Positions 1 through 7,152 of a DNA stretch of 37,585 bases are shown in pieces. Numbering within the stretch: position 1 is the stretch's first letter; the number at the start of each line of letters is the position of its first letter. Both the position numbers and the translations under genes were made by a program. A model generated the notes under the pieces. It had not been told where the DNA came from. It worked only from the letters and a program-made list of their open reading frames with translations, and ran no database searches. Source of the DNA: a bacterium (GTDB taxonomy: Bacteria; Hydrothermota; UBA3072; JAPDKE01); assembly GCA_029258725.1 (NCBI GenBank), contig JAPDKE010000050.1:1-37585 (forward strand), given 5' to 3'.

Positions 1-655
1 GGGCGGTTATGCTTTCGGTTCCGAGTTTCTCATGGAGACCGAATCTCTTTCTGAATTCCTCTCTCTTTTTTATAAAATCAATAAACTCGTGTACCTCTTT
101 CCATGTACGCTCGGGAAGAAAAACAGAGGAAAGAGAAACCCGCGGGACTGCTTTCCTTTCTTCTGTTTCCTCAACCTTCCTCTCTGGAAATTTCACCTCT
201 ATAATTTTATGCATGAGTTCGCATGGAACCTCCACCATGGGATAGATATCTCTCATGCGTCTGTAGCGGAAATAACCTCCTGCATCCTCCACGAACGTCA
301 CTATTCCTGAACGCACAAGTTTTGAATCCCTGTCCAGATATTTCACCTTTCCGATGGATTCACCATTTCTCCAGAGAAGGTTGAGCACATCGGGAATCCT
401 CAGCATGTTTTCTCCATGAACATATCCATAAGCCAGAAGGGTAAGCAGTATTGCCTTCTCATCCCTTGAGAGTTTGTGTTTCCTTGCAAGAACAAAGAGG
501 GGCTCCCTGGAACGGCGGAAGGCATTTGCATAACGAGTCAGAATTTTCTCCCAGTTTACTTCCTCCACCCTTCTCCACCTTCTCAAACGCAAGGGTTCCA
601 TGGATGCCACAACCTTCTCATACCATTCTTTTAAAAGTTTTTCGGTTATCTTCAT
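1..655 (-). CDS. Probable AAA+ ATPase, N-terminal part (runs off the window)
   Basis: The reading frame is open from ATG at 655 to the window edge (218 codons, no stop), so only the N-terminal part is visible. It begins MKITEKLLKEWYEK. Residues about 50-115 hold an alpha-helical/winged-helix-like pattern (FVLARKHKLSRDEKAILLTL, later a hydrophobic LVRSGIVTF strand). This resembles the N-terminal domain found before the ATPase module of one group of AAA+ proteins. No Walker motif is visible yet, because it would lie beyond base 1. The start is supported by AAAGGAGG 6 bases upstream. The ATG overlaps the stop of the preceding regulator gene in an ATGA junction, so the two are translationally coupled. 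The family call is an inference from pattern; an unrelated helical protein is possible. Confidence 0.5.
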   Translation of the reverse strand, partial: MKITEKLLKEWYEKVVASMEPLRLRRWRRVEEVNWEKILTRYANAFRRSREPLFVLARKHKLSRDEKAILLTLLAYGYVHGENMLRIPDVLNLLWRNGESIGKVKYLDRDSKLVRSGIVTFVEDAGGYFRYRRMRDIYPMVEVPCELMHKIIEVKFPERKVEETEERKAVPRVSLSSVFLPERTWKEVHEFIDFIKKREEFRKRFGLHEKLGTESITA

Positions 656-1263
656 CTTTTTCCTCCTTTTTCAACCAGTTGAGCATAAATTATGTGGCTT
701 ACGGGAAGATAAAAGGGATGGGAGCCATTGTTTTCCACAGCATATCCCTCAATTACAAATCCATCTCCGTTCTCATCCATGAATATCTCATGAACATGCA
801 TGACATACTCCCTGCCATTTGAAAGGACGATTCTCACAGGAACAAAATCCTCACACGCCATATTGAGCGTTAAGAGAACATCATAATTCACATCCTTGAG
901 TGAAATTGATGTAAACCCCTCCAGCTGGACTCCCATATCCGCAAGTATTTCCTCAATTATATCTCCTATCTCGGTTCCCCTCAATTCCTCCTGTGCAATT
1001 TTGAGAGCCTCTATTCTCTCGCGAGTAAAAAGAATCTCACAGGGAACACTGCGATTGCTTCCAGGAATATAATATCTTCCGTCCCTGTCCTTTTCAAGAT
1101 GCACCCTCCTTTTTATTATATCGAGATACCTCCGGGCAGTTCTCTCACTCCTGTCAAACCTTGCTGCAATCTCCTGCGTGGAATACCTCTCTCCCCGGAA
1201 GAAATCCAGGAGCAAATCATAGATGTCCCAGAAGAGGTCAATAAAATGGGATTTCTCTTTCAT
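652..1263 (-). CDS. HTH/WYL-like transcriptional regulator
   Basis: A 203-residue protein. Residues about 12-55 form a DeoR/HTH_11-like helix-turn-helix (YSTQEIAARFDRSERTARRY), followed by a short wing ending in RYYIPG. Residues about 78-110 (FTRERIEALKIAQEEL) match the helical linker of WYL-type regulators. The C-terminal 75 residues (strands around VPVRIVL, FVIEGYAV, HPFYLPVSHI) resemble the Sm-like WYL fold, although the W-Y-L triad itself is not obvious. WYL proteins usually bind DNA and sense nucleic acid or nucleotide ligands. The start at 1263 follows AGGAGGTGAGTTT. The gene lies directly upstream of, and overlaps by 4 bases, the putative AAA+ gene, so it probably regulates its own operon. 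Confidence 0.62.
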   Translation of the reverse strand: MKEKSHFIDLFWDIYDLLLDFFRGERYSTQEIAARFDRSERTARRYLDIIKRRVHLEKDRDGRYYIPGSNRSVPCEILFTRERIEALKIAQEELRGTEIGDIIEEILADMGVQLEGFTSISLKDVNYDVLLTLNMACEDFVPVRIVLSNGREYVMHVHEIFMDENGDGFVIEGYAVENNGSHPFYLPVSHIIYAQLVEKGGKR

Positions 1264-1298
1264 AAACTCACCTCCTTTCTTTTTGAGTTTCTATTTTT

Positions 1299-1326
1299 AA
1301 TATAACAACTTTTTATAATTTCGCAA
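1299..1326 (-). promoter_or_regulatory. Candidate sigma-70 promoter for the WYL-like/AAA+ operon
   Basis: On the minus strand TTGCGA (1326-1321) is followed after 16 bases by TATATT (1304-1299). It lies in a strongly AT-rich gap 36 bases before the ATG at 1263, with a good Shine-Dalgarno in between. Similarity to the -35/-10 consensus is the only evidence. Confidence 0.4.
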
Positions 1327-1436
1327 CCCAGAAAAAACATTTTTATGCATTTTTTTATTCCAGAAAAGCATATTTTGGGGCTTATCTTTAAAAATTTTGA
1401 CATTTAATGACCGAACTTTATCAGGATTTGGAGATT

Positions 1437-1458
1437 TAAAAGGGGGCGTGGAGCCCCC
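1437..1458 (-). terminator. Intrinsic terminator after the lipoprotein gene
   Basis: A perfect 6-bp stem GGGGGC/GCCCCC (1453-1458 and 1442-1447) with a 5-base loop lies 8 bases after the stop codon of the lipoprotein gene. On the minus strand it is followed by TTTTAAAT, a short T tract. This is a weak but typical Rho-independent terminator and separates the lipoprotein gene from the WYL-like operon. Confidence 0.65.
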
Positions 1459-1465
1459 GGAATTT

Positions 1466-2047
1466 TTACAGTTCTTCCTTTACATCGTGAATCAGGGTGT
1501 ATCCCTTGAGGGTTTCGCCTGTGGAGGTATAGAAGTTAACTCCCACGTAAACCTTCTGTTCACATATCATTGACCCGTAGGCAAAACCCCTGAGCATGAG
1601 CCCGAGAAGGTATGGGTTCTGCACTGCCTGTTCTATCTTTTTCTGCATTTCATCCGAGGTGAAGTAGTTCTTTGCCTTTCTGTAAAGACCCTCTCCAGCC
1701 TTTCCCCATGGATAGCACAGAACCTTCTTCCCCTCCAGTTTTCCCCTCACAAAGTCCTCTTTCCTTATCTTCCTTCTTTCCTTATAATAAAACGTATCAA
1801 CCTGCATTATCGGGAATGCCTCACTCCCTGCTGCTCCTATGGAGGCATGGGTGTAAACCTTGAGGTGCAGGTAAACATAAAAGAGTGCCTCTCCATCTGC
1901 TCTGGTCGGTCTTCCGAGGGAATCAACCAGGACAAAGTTGCACACAAGGTCTCCCTTATCGTTTTTTGCAACAACCCTGAGTTCCTCAGGTGGGAGTTCC
2001 CTTGCACAGCCAAAGAGAAGGATAAGGAAGGGCAAAAGTTTTCTCAT
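1466..2047 (-). CDS. Predicted lipoprotein of unknown function
   Basis: A 193-residue protein starting MRKLLPFLILLFGCARE: two basic residues, a hydrophobic stretch, then a lipobox-like LFGC with the modifiable cysteine at position 14. Signal peptidase II processing and membrane anchoring are therefore likely. The rest is a mixed alpha/beta chain with no motif I recognise; it ends in alternating hydrophobic strands (KVYVGVNFYTS, YTLIHDV). The start follows AAGGAGGTGAAGC. It stands alone between a divergent promoter region and its own terminator, so it is probably monocistronic. Confidence 0.7.
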   Translation of the reverse strand: MRKLLPFLILLFGCARELPPEELRVVAKNDKGDLVCNFVLVDSLGRPTRADGEALFYVYLHLKVYTHASIGAAGSEAFPIMQVDTFYYKERRKIRKEDFVRGKLEGKKVLCYPWGKAGEGLYRKAKNYFTSDEMQKKIEQAVQNPYLLGLMLRGFAYGSMICEQKVYVGVNFYTSTGETLKGYTLIHDVKEEL

Positions 2048-2132
2048 GCTTCACCTCCTTTCTGGATGAATTTAACATCCTTTTCGGGCAATTTGCGTCC
2101 GGTGGGGGATTTTTCTGGAAATTATTTAAATC

Positions 2133-2161
2133 TTGCAAGAGTTTGATATTGATGTTATAAT
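2133..2161 (+). promoter_or_regulatory. Promoter giving a nearly leaderless MNT mRNA
   Basis: TTGCAA (2133-2138), a 17-base spacer, then a consensus TATAAT (2156-2161). The usual +1 would fall near 2168, about 3 bases before the ATG at 2171. No Shine-Dalgarno lies between them, so the mRNA would be essentially leaderless. Confidence 0.6.
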
Positions 2162-2170
2162 TTGAATGCG

Positions 2171-2467
2171 ATGGTAAAAAACCGGGAAGAACTGCTGAAA
2201 CTACTGGAAAAACACATGGTAGAATTTAAGAAATTCGGGGTGAATAACCTTGGCATCTTTGGTTCATTTGCAAAAGGAAACCCCGGAGACAATAGTGATG
2301 TGGACATTCTGGTAGAATTTCAGCCGGGTAAGAAGACTTTTATAAACTTCATGCACCTGGCGTTCTATCTGGAAGGATTGCTGGAGAGAAAGGTTGAACT
2401 TGTAACCCCTGAAAGTCTCAGCCCATATCTTAAACCTTACATCATGAAGGAGGTGATATTTATTTAA
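2171..2467 (+). CDS. MNT-type minimal nucleotidyltransferase (antitoxin-like)
   Basis: A 98-residue protein of the DNA polymerase beta-like minimal nucleotidyltransferase family. GIFGSFAKG (residues 28-36) followed by SDVDILVEF (42-50) gives the GSxxxG...SDxD signature, with metal-binding Asp43 and Asp45. In MNT/HEPN toxin-antitoxin modules such proteins AMPylate and silence the HEPN RNase partner. The C-terminal pattern (ERKVELVTPESL...IMKEVIFI) is typical of these proteins. An in-frame TTG exists at 2162, but I chose ATG 2171 because the promoter -10 ends at 2161. No intact HEPN gene follows, so it appears orphaned. It is the only confident plus-strand gene in the window. Confidence 0.85.
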   Translation: MVKNREELLKLLEKHMVEFKKFGVNNLGIFGSFAKGNPGDNSDVDILVEFQPGKKTFINFMHLAFYLEGLLERKVELVTPESLSPYLKPYIMKEVIFI

Positions 2468-2710
2468 AAGAAACGTAAATTAAAGGAAATGCCTATGGAA
2501 AGCATACTTTCTTTCTATTATAGCAGGAAAAATCTTAGATATTATTGAATATATCCTCCAGTGGCTACGGATCATTTTAACAGGGGGTATAAGAATAGAG
2601 TTGGATTATAAAAACGCCTTCTCTCCTGGACATTGGGGGACAATTGATGTTAAACGCCCTTAAATGTTTACTTACCAATAATATTTCATAATAAAACTCA
2701 TCGTAAATTT
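2468..2710. other. AT-rich stretch with no intact gene
   Basis: About 240 bases directly after the MNT gene, where a HEPN partner would be expected. All forward frames are broken by stops. One frame reads an amphipathic piece (AGKILDIIEYILQWLRI) that loosely recalls the first HEPN helix, but neither the expected RX4-6H motif nor a start codon is seen. Possibly the wreck of a partner gene; otherwise nothing recognised. Confidence 0.35.
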
Positions 2711-3042
2711 GTGATTCATTTTTCAAATTTCGAATTTGTTCCCGAATTTCCAATTAAAGAAATAGAATTTAAAATACTTCATTATGTAGTAGAAACTAAT
2801 CCTGCGTCATATCTCAGCGAATTCTTTCTTGAGCCTTTTCAGGATGAAGTGAAATATATCAAGATAGAAGTAAAACCAGAAAACGGTATTCCTGGGAAGA
2901 ATTCCGTAGGTTATTGGACAATGTATCCGTGAACGCCATTTTGTCTTTTAAACACAGAACTGCATTGGACAACAAGGAAAGAATATTTAAAGTAAAATTT
3001 CCTTTCTTTGAAAGTGTAAAACAGATTGTAAGGAATTTTTAA
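2711..3042 (+). pseudogene. Decayed ORF pair of unknown family
   Basis: A GTG-started frame (2711-2932, 73 residues, including ILHYVVETNPASYLSEFFLE) ends at a TGA. A second frame (2929-3042, 37 residues, VNAILSFKHRT...SVKQIVRNF) begins on top of that stop. Read together they look like one protein interrupted by a frameshift. No Shine-Dalgarno is present, base composition is AT-rich, and I recognise no family. It could also be non-coding sequence that happens to be open. Confidence 0.25.
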
Positions 3043-3100
3043 GGACTAAGTTTTATGGAAAATGCCAGGTAGTAAAGGGATTTTCACACTTTGCTGTTTT

Positions 3101-3130
3101 GCAGCATGAGACTTGAAAATCTCATACTGC
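3101..3130. repeat. Inverted repeat (11-bp arms, 8-base loop)
   Basis: Arms GCAGCATGAGA (3101-3111) and TCTCATACTGC (3120-3130) pair with one mismatch, which becomes a G-U wobble in minus-strand RNA. It covers the 3' end of the PIN remnant. No T tract follows on either strand, so it is not a normal intrinsic terminator. It may protect a 3' end or mark a deletion end. Confidence 0.5.
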
Positions 3131-3235
3131 TGATGAACCAAGTAATTCTTTCAGTTCTCTATCAAGGGTAAACACAAAACCCGTGTGTGTAAGTATGGAA
3201 TACAAAGCTGAGGTATCAAGAAACACGCGCTTCAT
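3122..3235 (-). pseudogene. PIN-domain (VapC-like) toxin remnant with internal deletion
   Basis: Only 37 codons remain. The first 15 residues, MKRVFLDTSALYSIL, are the classic PIN N-terminus with the first catalytic Asp. They run straight into GFVFTLDRELKELLG, which looks like the last PIN motif (the Asp of the T-x-D-R element). Normal PIN toxins are about 125-140 residues, so roughly 90-100 central residues, including the middle acidic residues, are missing in frame. The ATG overlaps the stop of the upstream gene in an ATGA junction, as in toxin-antitoxin pairs. A nuclease this short should be inactive. Confidence 0.6.
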
Positions 3236-3801
3236 TTCCCATACAGGATTTTATCATGCTTTATGGAAACATCAGGTTCAGGGTCCTCAAGCACACCAAT
3301 CATGGAAAGCAGTTGTTCTCTTTCTCTTATCTCCTGAGGATCTATTTCAATCCATACCGGATTTCCTCCGCGTGTAATGCCAAGATTTATTCCTTTCTTT
3401 AAAGAAACCACCATATCCTCCCGGGATTGCTTGTTCAGTGTTCTCCGCACTTTTTTATCAGGCAGGCCTTTTGGATAAATTTCCTTAAGGAATCTATCAA
3501 GGGCTTTATAAAAATCATCATTTCTTCTTTCCATTCCGGCAATTCTGGCAAAATAAAGGAGCAATTCTTTTCTCGGGATTTTTTTACCATTAAGATATTC
3601 CTTAAGTTCACGAAAGGCTTCTTCAATCTGAGGTTCAGAAGATATAAATGAAGGGGAAACCGAGGATATCCTTCTGCGTTTGATGTGTTCCAGTAAATAA
3701 TAAATTCCCTGAGAGAATTTCTTAACCTTTTTGGGCTCCTTTTCATACTTTTCCATCAGCAACGATATAACCTTTTCCTTTATTCCCTCATTCTTGCCCA
3801 T
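3232..3801 (-). CDS. Uncharacterised protein, possible antitoxin partner of the PIN remnant
   Basis: The frame is open from 3840, but the real start is ATG 3801: AGGAGGTG lies 5 bases upstream and the promoter -10 covers the earlier candidate. The product is 189 residues, highly charged and mostly helical in appearance (EGIKEKVISLLMEKYEKEPK, then FREL/LLLYFARIAGMER). A C-terminal segment GNPVWIEIDPQEIREREQLL is followed by an acidic stretch. I recognise no family. The position directly upstream of, and overlapping, a PIN toxin start suggests an antitoxin role, but the protein is larger than usual VapB antitoxins (about 70-90 residues). With the toxin broken, any present function is unknown. 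Confidence 0.55.
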   Translation of the reverse strand: MGKNEGIKEKVISLLMEKYEKEPKKVKKFSQGIYYLLEHIKRRRISSVSPSFISSEPQIEEAFRELKEYLNGKKIPRKELLLYFARIAGMERRNDDFYKALDRFLKEIYPKGLPDKKVRRTLNKQSREDMVVSLKKGINLGITRGGNPVWIEIDPQEIREREQLLSMIGVLEDPEPDVSIKHDKILYGK

Positions 3802-3819
3802 TTTTTCACCTCCTGATAA

Positions 3820-3848
3820 AATATAATGCGCTACGTACACCCTGTCAA
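3820..3848 (-). promoter_or_regulatory. Strong sigma-70 promoter for the antitoxin-like gene
   Basis: On the minus strand a perfect TTGACA (3848-3843), a 17-base spacer, and TATATT (3825-3820). The predicted +1 is near 3813, leaving a short leader that carries AGGAGGTG before ATG 3801. The promoter sits just after the stop of the deacetylase gene. Confidence 0.7.
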
Positions 3849-3868
3849 GGAAAACGCTTCACACAACC

Positions 3869-4684
3869 TCACCACTCCTCCAGCCCCAGGAGGGTTGAGA
3901 CAGGGACGGGTTCTATGCCGCGGGCTCTTAAAGAATCAATGAGTTCCGGAAGCATCTCGGTTGGAAAATCCTTCTTCCTCAAACTCCCAACATGCATGAG
4001 AATTATACTCCCGGAAAGGTCCCGGGATAAAAGAAACTCAAGCATTTCTTTTGAGGTCATGTACTTTGGAGAAAGGGTATCATCAAGCCAGTCTATTGTA
4101 TCATAAGTCCACCTTATCTCCCAGTAACCAAGCCTCCTTGTCCAGTTTACTATCTCTCTATTCTCCTCCCCGTATGGAGCCCTCCACAATCTTGCAATGG
4201 GCTTACCCGTTAACCTCATAAATATCCTTTCGGTCTCATAAAGTTCATCATAAAGAAAACCCGGTGTAACCCCGGGAAGTGTCTTCTGCCTTCTCGTTTT
4301 TTCAAACTCCGTTAAATGCGGGTGATGGGTTGTGTGGTTCCCCACCTCATGCCCCTCCTCCACTATCCTTTTGACAACCTCAGGATAAAGTTTCATAAAT
4401 CTCCCCGTGAGGAAAAACGTTGCCTTAACATTCTTCTCCCTCAATATCCTCAGTATATCATCTGCAAGATTTGCATGATAATCACCATCAAAAGTGAGCG
4501 CACACATTCCCCTTTTCCCCCGGGTTATGGGAAAAGGAGGTGGAATGGGGCGGGTGTGATGTTCAATATTTAAGGAAACAAAGGAAAGACAAACAAGGGA
4601 GGAGGCAACAAGGAAGAGAACCCAGAGAACAAAATACCTGAAGAAAACAGGAAGGTTTGACCGGAAAATGCAGTAAAAATACAA
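3869..4684 (-). CDS. Polysaccharide deacetylase (NodB/CE4 family), membrane-anchored
   Basis: 271 residues. A hydrophobic segment at about 14-38 acts as signal anchor, so the catalytic domain should face the periplasm or cell surface. NodB motifs in order: TFDGD (64-68), HTTHHP with the metal pair His117/His121, RAPYGEEN, DTIDW, and the C-terminal LMHVG. CE4 enzymes remove N- or O-acetyl groups from peptidoglycan, chitin-like or exopolysaccharide chains with a divalent metal. Motif 1 is TFDGD rather than TFDDG, which shifts the second Asp. The start is a TTG at 4684 with GAGG just upstream; no ATG precedes the hydrophobic segment. It follows sufS by 26 bases and is last in the glgA/ATPase transcription unit. 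Confidence 0.85.
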   Translation of the reverse strand: MYFYCIFRSNLPVFFRYFVLWVLFLVASSLVCLSFVSLNIEHHTRPIPPPFPITRGKRGMCALTFDGDYHANLADDILRILREKNVKATFFLTGRFMKLYPEVVKRIVEEGHEVGNHTTHHPHLTEFEKTRRQKTLPGVTPGFLYDELYETERIFMRLTGKPIARLWRAPYGEENREIVNWTRRLGYWEIRWTYDTIDWLDDTLSPKYMTSKEMLEFLLSRDLSGSIILMHVGSLRKKDFPTEMLPELIDSLRARGIEPVPVSTLLGLEEW

Positions 4685-4710
4685 AATCCTCAGGAATAAA
4701 GAAGTTCTTT

Positions 4711-5895
4711 TTACCCCATGAGGTCCTTCAAGGTGGAGAGGAGAACCTCAACATCCTCCTCGGTGCTGTAGAGATAAAAAGAAGCCCTTACCGTTCCCCG
4801 GTCCCTTTTTAGAATATACCTGTGGAGTGGATGGGCACAGTGAAGACCCGACCTCACCGCTATCTTCCCCATCTCCCATAAAAGCATTGCAACCTGATGC
4901 GGAGGCATTCCGGGAACCTCAAATGGAACAACCCCTGTCTTCTTTTCAGGGTCATGGGGACCAAAAACGGTCGCTCCAAGTGAAAGAAGCCCCTCTATGA
5001 GCATACCGGTGAGTTTTCGCTCGTGTTCCTCAATCCTCTCAAGCCCCACCTTCATCAGATATTCCGCAGCCACCCCGAGACCTATGCCACCCGCTATGTT
5101 TGGAGTCCCTGCCTCAAACCTCTCAAATGGATGGGTAAGGGTATAGGAATCTTCATAAACCGCCTCTATCACCCCTCCACCCAGGAAGGGAGGATGAAAC
5201 AGATCAAAGTGATCCTCCTTTATGTAAAGAACACCGGTCCCTGTGGGTCCAAGCATCTTGTGCCCTGATGCTGCAAAGAAGTCAACCCCTATTTCCTTAA
5301 GATTGACCTTGAGATGGGGTGCACTCTGTGCACCATCCGCAAGAACAAGGGCACCCTTTTTATGCGCTATCTCAACAATCTCCTCAAGCGGGGAAACCGT
5401 TCCAAGAACATTTGAAACGTGATTCACGGCAACAATCTTTGTCTTTTCATCTATCACCTTTTCAAAATCGGAAAGTTCAAAAGTTCCATCTTCCTTGGGT
5501 CTGACCTTCCTCACCTCAACCCCATACCTTTCCCCTATTCTCAACCAGGGAAGATAGTTTGAGTGATGTTCCACAAGGGTTGTTACTATGTTATCTCCAT
5601 TCTCCCACTCAAGACCAAGGGCAATTAAGTTGATCGCCTCGGTTGTGTTCTTTGTGAATACTATCTCCTCACGCTTTACACCCAAAAGTTTTGCAACCTT
5701 CTCGTGTGCAAGTTCATACTCCTCCGATGCACGCTCGGAGAGTTCGTAAACTCCCCTTTCTATATTCGCATTGTAAACCTCGTAATACTCCCTCTCTGCA
5801 TCAACAACCTGTCTGGGTCTCAAAGAAGTTGCAGCAGAATCAAGATAAACAACACCGGTTTCAAGTATTGGAAAGTCCTTTCTTATATCGTTCAC
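4711..5895 (-). CDS. sufS: Cysteine desulfurase, SufS/CsdA type (group II)
   Basis: A 394-residue PLP enzyme of aminotransferase class V that converts cysteine to alanine and passes the sulfur as a persulfide for Fe-S cluster assembly. Visible features: an N-terminal YLDSAATS motif, His110/His111 (VEHHSN) stacking on PLP, DGAQSAPH with Asp187 and Gln190, the Schiff-base lysine Lys213 in SGHKMLGPTG, and the catalytic Cys353 in RSGLHCAHPLH. This last motif is the RxGxHCA form typical of group II desulfurases. Length is normal (about 400). The start is GTG 5895, with AAAGGAGG 5 bases upstream; the nearby ATG at 5900 runs into a stop. No other suf genes are adjacent, so the sulfur acceptor is not evident here. 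Confidence 0.93.
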   Translation of the reverse strand: MNDIRKDFPILETGVVYLDSAATSLRPRQVVDAEREYYEVYNANIERGVYELSERASEEYELAHEKVAKLLGVKREEIVFTKNTTEAINLIALGLEWENGDNIVTTLVEHHSNYLPWLRIGERYGVEVRKVRPKEDGTFELSDFEKVIDEKTKIVAVNHVSNVLGTVSPLEEIVEIAHKKGALVLADGAQSAPHLKVNLKEIGVDFFAASGHKMLGPTGTGVLYIKEDHFDLFHPPFLGGGVIEAVYEDSYTLTHPFERFEAGTPNIAGGIGLGVAAEYLMKVGLERIEEHERKLTGMLIEGLLSLGATVFGPHDPEKKTGVVPFEVPGMPPHQVAMLLWEMGKIAVRSGLHCAHPLHRYILKRDRGTVRASFYLYSTEEDVEVLLSTLKDLMG

Positions 5896-5906
5896 CTCAT
5901 CCTCCT

Positions 5907-6527
5907 TTACTCTTCACCCACACCACCAAACATAATCCCCACGGATAAAACCCATGAGGACGGATTCATATCAGGTCCTCCGGTACAGTTTGAACCATCC
6001 TCAAACCTCCAGTCCGGCTGGGATGGAGAGTATATATACATTCCCCTGAGGGAAAGGAAGCAGAATGGAGAGAGTTTTACAATCAACCCTGCACCACCCA
6101 TAAACCCTATACCCCCGGCGGAAATTCTCGTTGTTCTTCCAGGGTCATCAAGAACCTCATCAAAACCTGCATCTCCAAGTGGTTCATGCATGAAGATACT
6201 TGTTCCAATACCACCAATCCCGAGTTCAACCATGCCAAAGAGTTTCCAGAACGGGTAGATGTATCCAACCTCAAAAAATCCTCCTCCACAGGAGACCTCC
6301 GCAAAAAGGCTGTCCCCCTCAGCATGCATGCTTGAGCCAAAACCAAATCCTCCAATGAGGAAGTTGTTTATTATCGCAAAACCTCCTCCCCCACTTCCCC
6401 ATCCTGAGGATGGAAAACCCTCAATTTTCCCCGCAAAAGCCTGATTTAGAGTCTGTGCATCATATCCAACCGAAAAATATGAAAAACCTCCCATACCTCC
6501 TGAAATGGAAAGTAGCAAAAGCATCAT
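5907..6527 (-). CDS. Secreted Gly-rich beta-barrel-like protein
   Basis: 206 residues. The N-terminus MMLLLLSISGGMGG is a very short hydrophobic signal without basic residues. The mature part is Gly/Phe-rich with alternating strands (GGGGFAIINNFLIGGFGFG, FLSLRGMYIYSP, WVLSVGIMFGGVG). The C-terminal strand pattern resembles small outer-membrane barrels, but I cannot name a family. The start ATG 6527 lies 1 base after the stop of ATPase subunit D, with AAGGAAGG upstream inside subunit D; a stop lies a few codons upstream in frame, so no longer signal is possible. It is in the ATPase transcription unit, followed after 11 bases by sufS. A role in the envelope is inferred only from composition. 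Confidence 0.6.
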   Translation of the reverse strand: MMLLLLSISGGMGGFSYFSVGYDAQTLNQAFAGKIEGFPSSGWGSGGGGFAIINNFLIGGFGFGSSMHAEGDSLFAEVSCGGGFFEVGYIYPFWKLFGMVELGIGGIGTSIFMHEPLGDAGFDEVLDDPGRTTRISAGGIGFMGGAGLIVKLSPFCFLSLRGMYIYSPSQPDWRFEDGSNCTGGPDMNPSSWVLSVGIMFGGVGEE

Positions 6528-6528
6528 C

Positions 6529-7152
6529 TTACCCTTCCTTTCTTATAACATCCTTTATTCTCATAAGCCTGGTTATGTTTCCCCTCTCCATCTCCGAGAG
6601 TTTCATCTGGATGTACTTTACCGTATCTTCAAGATTTGGAATGAGTATGTATTCAAGGGCATTCACCCTTCTTCTCGTCTTTTCCATCTCATCCGCAAGC
6701 AGTTGCAGTGCCTTTTCATACTCGGCAAGTTCAACAAGCCTTTCAACCATTTTTTCAAGACGTTCAAGGGCAAGGTCAAGTTCGGGAGATGTCCAGTAAA
6801 AACTGTAAGTTACAAGTTCTCCCTCAAAGTGCTTTTCAAAAACCGGGATTCTCACATTCATCACCATCTTTTTCCTGAAATCTATGGTAAACGAACACGC
6901 GGGGAAAAGCAGAGCATCCTCAACCGCAAAGTCCTCCATTGAAGCCCTTGCAAAGAGAAAACGCTGGATTGCCTGGGTGAACTCCCTTTCCACCTCCCGC
7001 CTCAGAGTCCTCACCTTTTTCAAAAGCTCCTGTATAACCCTCATCAACTCATCCTGTTTCTCCTTCAGGAGTTTGTGCCCCCTCCTTGCAAGGGCAAGCC
7101 TCTTTTTAAGGTTCAGCAATTCCATCCGGGTGGCACTAACCGGAAGAACCAC
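6529..7152 (-). CDS. atpD: V/A-type ATP synthase subunit D (central stalk)
   Basis: 207 residues, largely two long antiparallel coiled-coil helices. The N-terminus [20 protein letters not shown] is the diagnostic signature of V/A-ATPase subunit D, and the C-terminus [19 protein letters not shown] is the matching conserved end. It forms the rotor shaft with subunit F inside the A3B3 ring. The start is GTG 7152 with AGGAGG 7 bases upstream. It overlaps the end of subunit B by 17 bases. Gene order A-B-D is the usual one for bacterial V-type operons. Confidence 0.95.
   Translation of the reverse strand: MVLPVSATRMELLNLKKRLALARRGHKLLKEKQDELMRVIQELLKKVRTLRREVEREFTQAIQRFLFARASMEDFAVEDALLFPACSFTIDFRKKMVMNVRIPVFEKHFEGELVTYSFYWTSPELDLALERLEKMVERLVELAEYEKALQLLADEMEKTRRRVNALEYILIPNLEDTVKYIQMKLSEMERGNITRLMRIKDVIRKEG

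Noticed and set aside
2468-2710. Possible HEPN toxin gene after the MNT gene
   Set aside because: No frame is open for more than about 60 codons, no start codon is placed well, and no RX4-6H motif is present. At most it is a relic.
3802-3840. Longer start for the antitoxin-like gene at 3840
   Set aside because: The -10 element lies within this stretch and AGGAGGTG serves the ATG at 3801.
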